64,000 nucleotides of DNA from an uncultured Oscillospiraceae bacterium (GTDB lineage: Bacteria > Bacillota > Clostridia > Oscillospirales > Oscillospiraceae). Position 1 is the first letter of the stretch. Every line of letters begins with the position of its first letter. Where the stretch lies: positions 62,001-126,000 of the forward strand of contig CAKTMO010000002.1 in NCBI GenBank assembly GCA_934573935.1, in the 5' to 3' direction. Made by a program: the position numbers and the translations under genes. This document shows, piece by piece, positions 1 through 7,421 of this stretch. A model generated the notes under the pieces. That model saw nothing but the letters and a program-made list of their open reading frames with translations, was not told the origin of the DNA and ran no database searches.

Positions 1-1670
1 TCGGCGATGCGGCCCTCCTGCACCACCAGGATGCGGTCGGCGCTGCGGATGGTGCTGAGGCGGTGGGCGATGATCAGGGTGGTGCGGCCGCGGGAGAGCT
101 GGTCGAAGGCGTGCTGGATCCGCGCCTCGGTGACGCTGTCCAGAGCGGAGGTGGCTTCGTCCAGGATCAGGATGGGCGGGTCCTTCAAAAATACCCGGGC
201 GATGGCGATGCGCTGCTTCTGTCCGCCGGAGAGCAGCACGCCCCGCTCGCCCACGTAGGTATCGAAGCCTTGGGGCATGGCCAGGACGTCGTCGTAGATC
301 TCGGCGCGGCGGGCGGCGGCCTCCACCTCCGCATCGGAGGCGTCGGGGCGGCCGTAGCGGATATTCTCCCGCACGGTACCGGCGAAGAGAAACACGTCCT
401 GCTGCACCACGCCGATGGCCCGGCGCAGGTCGTCCAGCCGGATATGGCGCACGTCCACGCCGTCAACGGCGATGCGTCCGGCGGTCACGTCGTAAAAGCG
501 GGGGATCAGCTGGCACAGGGTGGATTTTCCGCCGCCGGAGGGGCCCACCACCGCCACCGTCTCCCCCACCGCCAAGTGAAGGGTCACATCATGGAGCACC
601 TCCTCGGCGCCGTCGTAGGTAAAGCTGACGTTGTCCACGTCCACCGCGCCGCGGATATGGGACATGGCCGCGGCGTCAGGGGCGTCGGCAATGGTGGGGT
701 CGGTGCCCATCAGCTCGATAAAGCGGTGAAGGCCCGCAAAGCCGTTGGAAAACAGCTCGGCAAAGTTGGCCAGCTTGCGGACGGGGGTGATGAAGGTGGT
801 GATATACAGGCTGAAGGTGATGAGATCCACGTAGTCCATACGGCCGCCCATCATCAGCCAGCCGCCGCCGGCGATGACCGCCACGTTCAGCAGCGTGACG
901 AACAGCTCCATGGTGGCGTTGAAGCGGCCCATCTCCTTATGAAAGCCCCGCTTGGCGGTTTTGAAGGTCTCGTTGGCACAGTCGAACCGCTGCTGCTGGA
1001 TGGTCTCGTTGCCGAAGGCCTTGACGGTGCGGATGCCGCTGAGGCCGGATTCGATCTCGGCGTTGATGGCGCCGGTCTTCTGCTTGGCGGCCACGGAGGC
1101 ACGGCTCATGCCGCCCCGCAGCAGCATCAGCACCACCAGAAATACGGGAATGATGGCCATGACGATCAGGGCCATGCGCCATTCGATGGTGAACATCACC
1201 GCCAGCGCACCCACGATGGTGATGAGGGAGATGGTCAGATCCTCCGGCCCGTGGTGGGCCAGCTCCGTCAGCTCGAACAGGTCGGTGGTCAGGCGGCTCA
1301 TCAGCTGCCCCGTGCGGTTGCGGTCATAGAAATCAAAGCCCAGCATCTGCATATGGTGGAACAGGTCCCGCCGGATATCCGCCTCCACCCGTATGCCGAA
1401 GGTGTGGCCCCAGTAGGTGACAATATAATAGAGTACCGCCCGCAGCACAAAGGCCAGCGCCACGATGGCCATGACGAGGAAGAACACACGGTAGTTCTTC
1501 TCCGGCAGCCACTGATACAGCGCCGCGCGGCTGACCAGCGGAAAGGCCAGGTCCACCATGGCGATGAGGATGGCGCAGCTGATATCCAGCGCGAACAGCT
1601 TCCGATGCGGCCTGAAATAGCTCAAGAAGATCCGCAGCGGGCTGCGGGTACGATAATCCTGCGTGGTCAT
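1..1670 (-). CDS. ABC exporter half-transporter (membrane domain + ATPase), 3' end cut by window
   Basis: Half-size ABC exporter: an N-terminal membrane domain (about residues 20-310) followed by a nucleotide-binding domain, as in the MsbA/MdlB/BmrA group. It would dimerise in the cytoplasmic membrane and export an unknown substrate (drug, lipid or peptide). Walker A (GPSGGGKST), signature (LLSGGQKQR), Walker B (ILILDEATSA) and the switch His (IIAHRLST) are all readable, so it should be an active ATPase. 556 codons are present and the last few tens of residues lie outside the window. The ATG at 1670 is preceded by AAGGAA, and a promoter lies about 35 bp upstream. Substrate cannot be told from sequence. 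Confidence 0.93.
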   Translation of the reverse strand, partial: MTTQDYRTRSPLRIFLSYFRPHRKLFALDISCAILIAMVDLAFPLVSRAALYQWLPEKNYRVFFLVMAIVALAFVLRAVLYYIVTYWGHTFGIRVEADIRRDLFHHMQMLGFDFYDRNRTGQLMSRLTTDLFELTELAHHGPEDLTISLITIVGALAVMFTIEWRMALIVMAIIPVFLVVLMLLRGGMSRASVAAKQKTGAINAEIESGLSGIRTVKAFGNETIQQQRFDCANETFKTAKRGFHKEMGRFNATMELFVTLLNVAVIAGGGWLMMGGRMDYVDLITFSLYITTFITPVRKLANFAELFSNGFAGLHRFIELMGTDPTIADAPDAAAMSHIRGAVDVDNVSFTYDGAEEVLHDVTLHLAVGETVAVVGPSGGGKSTLCQLIPRFYDVTAGRIAVDGVDVRHIRLDDLRRAIGVVQQDVFLFAGTVRENIRYGRPDASDAEVEAAARRAEIYDDVLAMPQGFDTYVGERGVLLSGGQKQRIAIARVFLKDPPILILDEATSALDSVTEARIQHAFDQLSRGRTTLIIAHRLSTIRSADRILVVQEGRIA

Positions 1671-1705
1671 GGGCGTTCCTTTCTGCAGACAATTTTCCAG
1701 TTTCG

Positions 1706-1734
1706 ATTATAGCACAGGGCGGGGCGTTTGACAA
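1706..1734 (-). promoter_or_regulatory. Sigma-A type promoter for the ABC exporter gene
   Basis: On the minus strand TTGTCA and TATAAT are separated by 17 bp, just upstream of the exporter start. Confidence 0.6.
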
Positions 1735-1746
1735 GGCGGGCAAACG

Positions 1747-1775
1747 GAAAAGCAGCGGCGATGCCGCTGCTTTTC
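1747..1775 (-). terminator. Hairpin after the Ig-like membrane protein gene
   Basis: GC-rich inverted repeat (AAAAGCAGCGGC / GCCGCTGCTTTT) directly after the stop at 1791, ending in a T-run on the minus strand. Confidence 0.6.
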
Positions 1776-1790
1776 GGGTATCGTGTTTTC

Positions 1791-2780
1791 TCAGTTAACG
1801 CGCACCAGGATCTCGGCCGTGGAGCTGCCCAGGGTGATGGTGACGGTGGCGGTGCCGGAGCCGACGCGCTGCAGCGTGCCGGTCTCGGTGACCTTTACCA
1901 CATTGGTGTCGGAGCTCTTCCACTTGGCGGTGCCGGTGACGCCCTCCAGGGTCAGCTCGCAATCGGGATCGCCCTTGTTGATGGTCATATCGAACTGGCC
2001 GTCGGGGTTCTTATCCAGATAGGTGCCGTACATGGTCTTGATCTTCAGGTTCTTCAGGGAAGAACTGGTGTTGGTGTTGCCGTTGTTGGTATTGGTGTTT
2101 GTATTCGTGTTGGTATTGGGCTTGTTGGTATTTGTATTGGTATTGGTGTTCGTATTTGTGTTGGTGTTGGTATTCGTGTTGGTATTCGTGTTGGTATTCG
2201 TGTTGGTGTCCGCCTTCTTCTGGACGGTGACGGCGCAGGCCACGCTCTCTTCACCGCAGGTGACGGTGATGACGGCGCTGCCCTCGGCCTGGGCGGAGAT
2301 GGTGCCGTCGCCGGCCACCTTCAGCACGTCGGAATCGCTGGTGATCCACTGATAGCTGTCACCGCTGCCGCCGGAGGCGGTCAGCTTCTGACTCTCGCCA
2401 GGGGCCAGGAGCAGGGACATGTGATCCAGCGTCAGGGCCTTGACCACCGGCTGGGTGTCCGCCGCGTCCCCCTGGGAATCAACGGGGGTCTGCTGGATGG
2501 TGCCGGGGTCGTTGTCCGCGGGCTTTTCGCCGCCGAACCAGCCGCGCACGGTGTCGCCGGCAAAGGCCCACACCAGCACGCCGGCCAGCAGCACCAGCAC
2601 CAGCACCAGCACCAGAACGGGACCCACGATGCTGGGGGCTTTTTTCTTTTTCTCCAGCTGGCGGTGGCCGCGCTTTTTCACTTTACCGTTGTAGTATTCC
2701 TCATCTTCCGCGCAGAAAGGACACGTTTTATAGCTGTCGGAGAACACTTCTCCGCACTTATTACATTTAATGAGACTCAT
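1791..2780 (-). CDS. Zinc-ribbon membrane protein with two Ig-like (Big_2) domains and an Asn-Thr repeat linker
   Basis: 329 aa. Residues 1-25 form a zinc ribbon (CNKCGE...CPFC), followed by a basic stretch and one membrane helix rich in Val/Leu (about 50-70). The outer part has a Big_2-like domain (about 135-195; 'LAPGESQKLTA' and 'GSAVITVTCG'), a linker made almost only of alternating Asn and Thr, and a second Big_2-like domain ending at the C-terminus ('SGTATVTITLG'). It is probably a single-pass protein with a cytoplasmic zinc ribbon and an extracellular Ig-like stalk; function unknown. The start at 2780 is chosen because the zinc ribbon begins there and GGAGGG lies upstream; an in-frame extension up to 3047 would overlap uridine kinase and is not credible. 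Confidence 0.82.
   Translation of the reverse strand: MSLIKCNKCGEVFSDSYKTCPFCAEDEEYYNGKVKKRGHRQLEKKKKAPSIVGPVLVLVLVLVLLAGVLVWAFAGDTVRGWFGGEKPADNDPGTIQQTPVDSQGDAADTQPVVKALTLDHMSLLLAPGESQKLTASGGSGDSYQWITSDSDVLKVAGDGTISAQAEGSAVITVTCGEESVACAVTVQKKADTNTNTNTNTNTNTNTNTNTNTNTNTNTNKPNTNTNTNTNTNNGNTNTSSSLKNLKIKTMYGTYLDKNPDGQFDMTINKGDPDCELTLEGVTGTAKWKSSDTNVVKVTETGTLQRVGSGTATVTITLGSSTAEILVRVN
2070..2212. repeat. Short tandem repeats encoding (Asn-Thr)n
   Basis: Low-complexity DNA with 6- and 12-bp periodicity. The best part (about 2160-2210) is a nearly perfect array of the 12-mer TTGGTATTCGTG. On the minus strand it encodes an Asn-Thr run in the linker of the Ig-like protein. All units are multiples of 3 or 6 bp, so slippage would change linker length without breaking the frame. 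Confidence 0.85.
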
Positions 2781-2825
2781 GCTGTTTCTTCCCTCCAAAG
2801 GACATACTCTTGATAATACTTTGCT

Positions 2826-2855
2826 ATCATACCCCAAAAGCGGCTGCCGCGTCAA
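2826..2855 (-). promoter_or_regulatory. Promoter for the Ig-like membrane protein gene
   Basis: Minus-strand TTGACG and TATGAT with an 18-bp spacer, about 45 bp upstream of the ATG at 2780. Confidence 0.5.
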
Positions 2856-2895
2856 CTGAAAAACATGGAAATTCATCATTTTTTTACATCTTTTC

Positions 2896-2924
2896 TTGCT
2901 TTTCCGTGGTTGAGTTTCTATAAT
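2896..2924 (+). promoter_or_regulatory. Promoter for uridine kinase
   Basis: TTGCTT, 17-bp spacer, TATAAT, ending 31 bp before the ATG of udk. Confidence 0.6.
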
Positions 2925-2955
2925 ATAGGGGAATAATACAAGGGAGGCTTTCCCC

Positions 2956-3570
2956 ATGAGTACGATTTTTATTGGTGTGGCCGGCGGCACCGGCAGCGGC
3001 AAGACCACCCTGACGGAGCATCTGGCCCAGCGCTTCGGCGACGACATCAGCGTGGTGCATCACGACAACTACTACAAGCGCCAGAACTGCTCCTTTGAGG
3101 AGCGGTGCCGCCAGAACTACGACCATCCCGACGCCTTTGACACCGAATTGATGATCGAGGATCTGAAGGCACTGAAGCGGGGCGAGACCATCCACTGCCC
3201 CGTGTACGACTACGCCATCCACAACCGCACCGACGAGACGGTGGAGATCCGTCCCACCAAGGTGGTGATCGTGGAGGGTATCCTGATCTTCCAGAACAAG
3301 GCGCTGCGGGATCTGCTGGACATCAAGATCTTTGTGGAGACGGACGCGGACGTACGCATCCTGCGCCGCGCCCTGCGGGACGTGGAGGAGCGGGGCCGGT
3401 CCCTGGAATCGGTGGTGACCCAGTATCTGACCACGGTGAAGCCCATGCATGAGCAGTTTGTGGAGCCCACCCGCAAGTACGCGGACATCATCGTGCTGGA
3501 GGGCGGTCACAATTTAGTGGCGCTGGATATGATCATGCAGCGCATCGCCAATCATATTGCGGAGAATTGA
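2956..3570 (+). CDS. udk: Uridine kinase
   Basis: 204 aa, the usual length. Phosphorylates uridine and cytidine to UMP and CMP in pyrimidine salvage (cytoplasm). The P-loop GGTGSGKT lies at residues 10-17; HHDNYY (about 35-40) and YDYAIHNR (about 80-87) are the nucleoside-binding motifs of the Udk/PRK family. The ATG at 2956 follows AGGGAGG. A YdcF-like gene starts 3 nt after the stop, so the two are probably cotranscribed. Cytidine deaminase (36.7 kb) and uridine phosphorylase (42.2 kb) in the same window complete a salvage set, although they are not linked to it. Confidence 0.96.
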   Translation: MSTIFIGVAGGTGSGKTTLTEHLAQRFGDDISVVHHDNYYKRQNCSFEERCRQNYDHPDAFDTELMIEDLKALKRGETIHCPVYDYAIHNRTDETVEIRPTKVVIVEGILIFQNKALRDLLDIKIFVETDADVRILRRALRDVEERGRSLESVVTQYLTTVKPMHEQFVEPTRKYADIIVLEGGHNLVALDMIMQRIANHIAEN

Positions 3571-3573
3571 TCT

Positions 3574-4317
3574 ATGCTGTTACCCATCCTTGGCACCCTC
3601 TCCCTGCTGGGCGTAGTCTACTTTTTGATACCGCTGGCCATCGGCGTGTGCCATGTGGGCATGTTCTGGCCGGCGGCGCTGCTGCTGCTGGCGGCGGCGT
3701 ACTGCTTCTTTCCCGCCTTCTTCCGGCGGCTGCCCCGCTGGGTGAAGACGGTGGTGCTCTCCGGCGTGGGGCTGGTGCTGGCGGTGGCGATCGCGGTGTT
3801 TGCCGTGATGGGTGCGGCAGCGGCGGATCGTCCCCGAGGCGGCGACGCGCCGGAGACGGTGGTGCTGCTGGGCTGTCAGGTATATCACGGCCGCCCCAGC
3901 ATGATGCTGCAGGGGCGGATCGACGCGGCTTACGCCTATCTTGCCGCCCATCCGGAGGCGGTGTGCGTCACCACCGGCGGGCTGGACCGCACCAGCGAGA
4001 CGCTGACGGAGGGCGGCTGCGCCGCCCAGGCGCTGATGGCCATGGGCATCGCGCCGGAGCGGATCTACGCCGAGGAGCGATCCTTTGACACGCGGGAAAA
4101 CCTGCTGTTCGCGGCGGAGATCATCCGTGAGAACGGTCTGAGCGACCGTGTGGTGATCGCCAGCGACAACTTCCACCAGTATCGGGGACAATTATTTGCC
4201 CGTCAGGCGGGGCTGACCGCCCAGTCCGCCGGATGCTTCAGTCCCTGGTTCCTGGGCGCGGGCTACGCCTGCCGCGAGGTGGTGGGGATTTTGGCCACGT
4301 GGGTGGGAATTGCGTAA
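3574..4317 (+). CDS. YdcF family (DUF218) membrane protein
   Basis: 247 aa. The N-terminal ~75 residues hold two or three hydrophobic helices; the rest is a DUF218/SanA-YdcF domain. Family motifs are visible: 'VVLLGCQV' at the first strand, 'GRIDAAYAYL', 'VCVTTGG', 'ERSFDTRENLLFAAEII' and 'VVIASDNFHQYRG'. YdcF-type proteins bind S-adenosylmethionine or act in envelope metabolism; the exact role is unknown. The gene follows udk with a 3-nt gap and a GGAGA ribosome site lying inside the end of udk. A strong hairpin follows the stop. Confidence 0.88.
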   Translation: MLLPILGTLSLLGVVYFLIPLAIGVCHVGMFWPAALLLLAAAYCFFPAFFRRLPRWVKTVVLSGVGLVLAVAIAVFAVMGAAAADRPRGGDAPETVVLLGCQVYHGRPSMMLQGRIDAAYAYLAAHPEAVCVTTGGLDRTSETLTEGGCAAQALMAMGIAPERIYAEERSFDTRENLLFAAEIIRENGLSDRVVIASDNFHQYRGQLFARQAGLTAQSAGCFSPWFLGAGYACREVVGILATWVGIA

Positions 4318-4334
4318 GTAAATAATTGTTTGGA

Positions 4335-4372
4335 AAAGAGAATCCGTGCCATAAGGCACGGATTCTCTTTTT
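4335..4372. terminator. Bidirectional terminator between ydcF-like gene and the aldolase
   Basis: Perfect 17-bp stem (AAAAGAGAATCCGTGCC and its complement) around an ATAA loop, flanked by A- and T-runs. It serves the two convergent transcripts. Confidence 0.9.
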
Positions 4373-4415
4373 ATATGGGTCGTCGCGCTTTGTAGGGGGC
4401 GGCTTTTACCTCTCA

Positions 4416-5021
4416 TTACAGCTTCGCCAGCACCACCGGCTCCCCTGCTTGAAGGGCGTAATGATAGATCCGCGCGCTGTCCTCGATGTACTGGGCGCGG
4501 GTGCGGGCCTCATTCAAGTCCTTGCCCACCGCCAGGACGCCGTGGTTGTTCAGCAGGCAGCCGCCGTGGCCGTCCCGCAGGCAGGGCACGGCGTTTTCCC
4601 CCACGGCGAAGGTGCCGGGGGTGGCGTATTCCGCACATTCCACGGCGCCGCCCAGAAAGATGCAGGTCTCGATCAGCACCGGCGGGATGGGCTTATGCAC
4701 CACGGCAAAGGCGGTGGCATAGGGGGAATGGGTGTGGAACAGGGCCTTATATTCGGGATAGGCCCGATAGACGGCGGCGTGCATCCGCCATTCGCTGGAG
4801 GGCCGCAAATCGCCCTCGATGATCTTGCCGTTTAGATCGCAGCGGACGATATCCACCGGACGCATCACCGTATAGCGCACGGAGGTGGGGGTAATGAGCA
4901 TGGTGCCGTCCCCCAGCGCCACGCTGAGATTGCCGCTGGTGCCGGTGAACAGGCCTTCGCCCAGGGATTCCAGGCACACGTCCACCATTTCCTGCCGCAG
5001 CCCCTTGTGGGAATAGTCCAT
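4416..5021 (-). CDS. Class II aldolase, candidate 5-deoxyribulose/5-methylthioribulose-1-phosphate aldolase
   Basis: 201 aa, the length of the L-fuculose-phosphate aldolase family. Predicted zinc ligands are His96 and His98 (FHTHS) and His160 (NNHG), with Glu77 as the catalytic acid; GTSGNLS (27-33) is the phosphate-binding loop. It is the last gene of a four-gene operon behind an MtnA-like isomerase, so the likely substrate is 5-deoxyribulose-1-P or 5-methylthioribulose-1-P, cleaved to DHAP plus acetaldehyde or methylthioacetaldehyde. The family and motifs are seen; the substrate is inferred from context. Fuculose-phosphate aldolase is the alternative, but no fucose genes are nearby. The start at 5021 is chosen from homology and the AGGAAACGAGGCG upstream. 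Confidence 0.88.
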   Translation of the reverse strand: MDYSHKGLRQEMVDVCLESLGEGLFTGTSGNLSVALGDGTMLITPTSVRYTVMRPVDIVRCDLNGKIIEGDLRPSSEWRMHAAVYRAYPEYKALFHTHSPYATAFAVVHKPIPPVLIETCIFLGGAVECAEYATPGTFAVGENAVPCLRDGHGGCLLNNHGVLAVGKDLNEARTRAQYIEDSARIYHYALQAGEPVVLAKL

Positions 5022-5043
5022 TATCTCGCCTCGTTTCCTTGTT

Positions 5044-6111
5044 TTATATGACCATCTCGTAGGGCCCCAGTTGACTGACCGCCAGATACTTCCGCAGGTC
5101 ATAGGGGGAGTAGATCCCCAGATCGGTGACAATGCCGGTAATGAGCTGGGGCGGGGTGATGTCAAAGGCGGGATAGTAGCCCTTGACCCCGTCGGCGGCG
5201 GTTTTGACACCCATGGCCTCCAGAGTATCCTGTGGATTCCGCATCTCAATGTGAACGGTGTCCACGGTGGGGTGGCCCTTGTCGGGGATGCCGCTGACGT
5301 AGACCGGCACGCCCAGATAGTTGGCGGCGATGGAGATCTGGAAGGTGCCCACCTTGTTGGCGATATAGCCGTCGCAGCAGATGGCGTCGGCGGCGCAGGT
5401 GAACACGTCCACGTGTTCCTTCTGCATCACGTAGGCGGGCATGTTGTCGGTGATGACCGTCACGTCAAAGCCCATGTCATGGCAGACGGTGGCCGTCAGC
5501 CGCGCGCCCTGGAAATAGGGGCGGGTCTCGGGGCAGAACAGGCGGATGGTCTTGCCCCGCGTCCGGCACTCCTTCAGCATCATGGCAACAATGGTCTCGC
5601 CAAAGCACTGGGTCATAACGGCGCCGTTGTCGGGGAACTTATCCACCAGATGCTTCGCCATCTGGCCCACCCTGCTGTAGCGGCGGTTATTGGTGGCCAC
5701 GGTGTAGTCCCGAATAGCCAGAGCCACGTCGGGCACGCCCTGCGCGATGGCGGCCTTTGCCGCCTCCAGACAGCCGCCGCAGATGAGCTGCATGCGGCCC
5801 ACGGTGGTGGGGCGGGCGTGGGAGATGGTGTCCATGGCCTGCTCCAGATAGGCCACCTGCCGCTCTGCCGGCAGGTCACGACACTCCCAGGCCGCCAGGG
5901 CCATGCCCATGGCGGCGGCGGTGAAGGGACCGGTGGACTGGGTCACCATGTCCGTCAGCGCCTGGGCCACCTCTTGGTGGGTGCGGCAGGTGACGAACTC
6001 CACCCGGCGTGGATAGACGCGGCGGTCCAGAATGCGGACCTCGCCGCTGTCGTACCAGGCCACGTTTTCATACTGCATCATAAAGGCAAGGCCCTTGTCT
6101 GCTCGTTCCAT
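5044..6111 (-). CDS. MtnA-like aldose-1-phosphate isomerase (eIF2B-related)
   Basis: 355 aa, the MtnA family length. It should convert 5-methylthioribose-1-P or 5-deoxyribose-1-P to the ribulose-1-P form. The C-terminal half is clear: 'ETRPYFQGARLTA', 'ITDNMPAYVM', 'ANKVGTFQISIAA' and 'YYPAFDITPPQLIT'. The catalytic Cys (Cys169) and Asp (Asp242) are kept, but the usual HCNAG around the Cys is QCFGE and the usual GADRI around the Asp is AADAI. This marks a divergent branch, perhaps tuned to 5-deoxyribose-1-P. It lies 13 nt after the deaminase and 22 nt before the aldolase. The first Met (6111) is used; Met11 or Met12 is possible. Confidence 0.9.
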   Translation of the reverse strand: MERADKGLAFMMQYENVAWYDSGEVRILDRRVYPRRVEFVTCRTHQEVAQALTDMVTQSTGPFTAAAMGMALAAWECRDLPAERQVAYLEQAMDTISHARPTTVGRMQLICGGCLEAAKAAIAQGVPDVALAIRDYTVATNNRRYSRVGQMAKHLVDKFPDNGAVMTQCFGETIVAMMLKECRTRGKTIRLFCPETRPYFQGARLTATVCHDMGFDVTVITDNMPAYVMQKEHVDVFTCAADAICCDGYIANKVGTFQISIAANYLGVPVYVSGIPDKGHPTVDTVHIEMRNPQDTLEAMGVKTAADGVKGYYPAFDITPPQLITGIVTDLGIYSPYDLRKYLAVSQLGPYEMVI

Positions 6112-6124
6112 ATCTGTTTCTCCT

Positions 6125-7417
6125 TTATTCCGCGCCGTACAGCCGCTTTGCGGCGGCGCGGGCCTCGTACAGCACCCGCTCCCTGTCCAGCGTCAGGTAT
6201 TCTCCGTTTTCATACAGCACCTTGCCGTCCACCATGGTCAGGCACACGTCGGCGGCCTGGGCGCTGTATACCGCCAGGCCCGCCGTGTCCAGATGGGGCG
6301 TCAGATGGGGGGCGTTCAGGTCGATGGCGAACAGATCCGCCCGCCTGCCGGTCTCGATGACGCCGGTGTCCTCCCTACCCTGCAGCTTCGCGCCGTTGAC
6401 GGTGGCCATGTCCAGCGCCTGGGCGGCGGGCAGAAGGGCGGCGTCCTGATGATAGCCGTTGTGGAGGATGGCCGCCAGGTGCAGCTCCTCCAGCATGTTC
6501 AGATTGTTGTTGCTGGCGGCGCCGTCGGTGCCCAGGGCCACGTTGACGCCACGGGCCAGCAGCTGCGGCACGGGGGCGAAGCCGCTGCCCAGTTTCATGT
6601 TGCTGGTGGGGTTGTGGACGACGCTGACGCCCTTGTGCTCCAGCAGCGCCTGATCCTCCTTCGTCACCCACACGCAGTGGGCGGCGGCGCAGGGCACGTC
6701 GAAGACGCCCAGATCGTTCATCCACGCCGCGGGGGTCTTGCCGTATTTTTCCACACAGCCGTCGTGCTCGCTTTTCGTCTCGCTGAGGTGGATATGCATA
6801 CGCGCGCCGTTTTGGCGGCACCAGGCGGCGGCGCCCGCCGCCACGTCGCTGTTGCAGGTATACTCGGCGTGAAGGCAGCCGTCCACGATGATGCGGCCCT
6901 CCGCCGCGCCGTTCCTGCGGTGGTAGAATTCCGCCAGCTTACGGGCGCTCTCGTTCTTCTCATAGGGCTCCGCCGGATCGAAGGCCTGGACGGGATAGCA
7001 GAGGTTGGCCTTGATGCCGCACTGCGCCGTCAGCTCCGCCGCCTCCTCGGGGAAGAAATACATGTCGGAAAAGCTGGTGGTGCCGCAGGCAAGCATCTCC
7101 AGCAGGGCCAGGGCCGTTCCGGCGCGGATGTCCGATGCCGTCATGCGGCCCTCCACGGGAAAGACGCTGTCAAACAGCCATTTTTGCAGGGGCAGATCGG
7201 TGCCCACGCCCCGCAGCAGCGTCATGGCGGCGTGGGTATGGGCGTTCACCAGTCCGGGCAGCAGCAGCTTGCCGGACATGTCCTTTTCACAGTCGAAGAT
7301 CCCTTCCGGACGGGCATCGCCCACGTGGGTGAGGAACGCGCCGTCAACGGCCACGAAGCCGTTTTCTATCACGCCGTGAGGCGTGTAGACCCAGGCGTTT
7401 TTCAGCAATGTGGTCAT
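6125..7417 (-). CDS. MTA/SAH-type deaminase (amidohydrolase), candidate 5'-deoxyadenosine deaminase
   Basis: 430 aa, usual for the MtaD/DadD branch of the amidohydrolase superfamily. It hydrolyses the 6-amino group of adenosine derivatives (methylthioadenosine, S-adenosylhomocysteine, 5'-deoxyadenosine). Metal ligands His60 and His62 lie in NAHTH; HIHLSET carries the third His, AAHCVW the next, and LGTDGAASNN the metal-binding Asp. Placed between a 6-oxopurine nucleoside phosphorylase (4-nt gap) and an MtnA-like isomerase (13-nt gap), it would make methylthioinosine or 5'-deoxyinosine. Substrate preference cannot be read from sequence. Confidence 0.93.
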   Translation of the reverse strand: MTTLLKNAWVYTPHGVIENGFVAVDGAFLTHVGDARPEGIFDCEKDMSGKLLLPGLVNAHTHAAMTLLRGVGTDLPLQKWLFDSVFPVEGRMTASDIRAGTALALLEMLACGTTSFSDMYFFPEEAAELTAQCGIKANLCYPVQAFDPAEPYEKNESARKLAEFYHRRNGAAEGRIIVDGCLHAEYTCNSDVAAGAAAWCRQNGARMHIHLSETKSEHDGCVEKYGKTPAAWMNDLGVFDVPCAAAHCVWVTKEDQALLEHKGVSVVHNPTSNMKLGSGFAPVPQLLARGVNVALGTDGAASNNNLNMLEELHLAAILHNGYHQDAALLPAAQALDMATVNGAKLQGREDTGVIETGRRADLFAIDLNAPHLTPHLDTAGLAVYSAQAADVCLTMVDGKVLYENGEYLTLDRERVLYEARAAAKRLYGAE

Positions 7418-7421
7418 GTTC

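Noticed and set aside
63..1712. Long open frame on the plus strand opposite the ABC exporter
   Set aside because: His/Gly/Gln-rich shadow of a GC-rich gene; the minus strand has all ABC motifs and the ribosome site.
2070..2212. CRISPR-like array
   Set aside because: 12-bp units without spacers; coding Asn-Thr repeat. No CRISPR array or cas gene was seen anywhere.
2781..3047. N-terminal extension of the zinc-ribbon Ig-like protein
   Set aside because: Would overlap its own promoter and udk; the zinc ribbon starts at 2780.
4416..5021. L-fuculose-phosphate aldolase of a fucose pathway
   Set aside because: No fucose isomerase, kinase or transporter nearby; operon partners point to 5-deoxyribose or methylthioribose phosphates.
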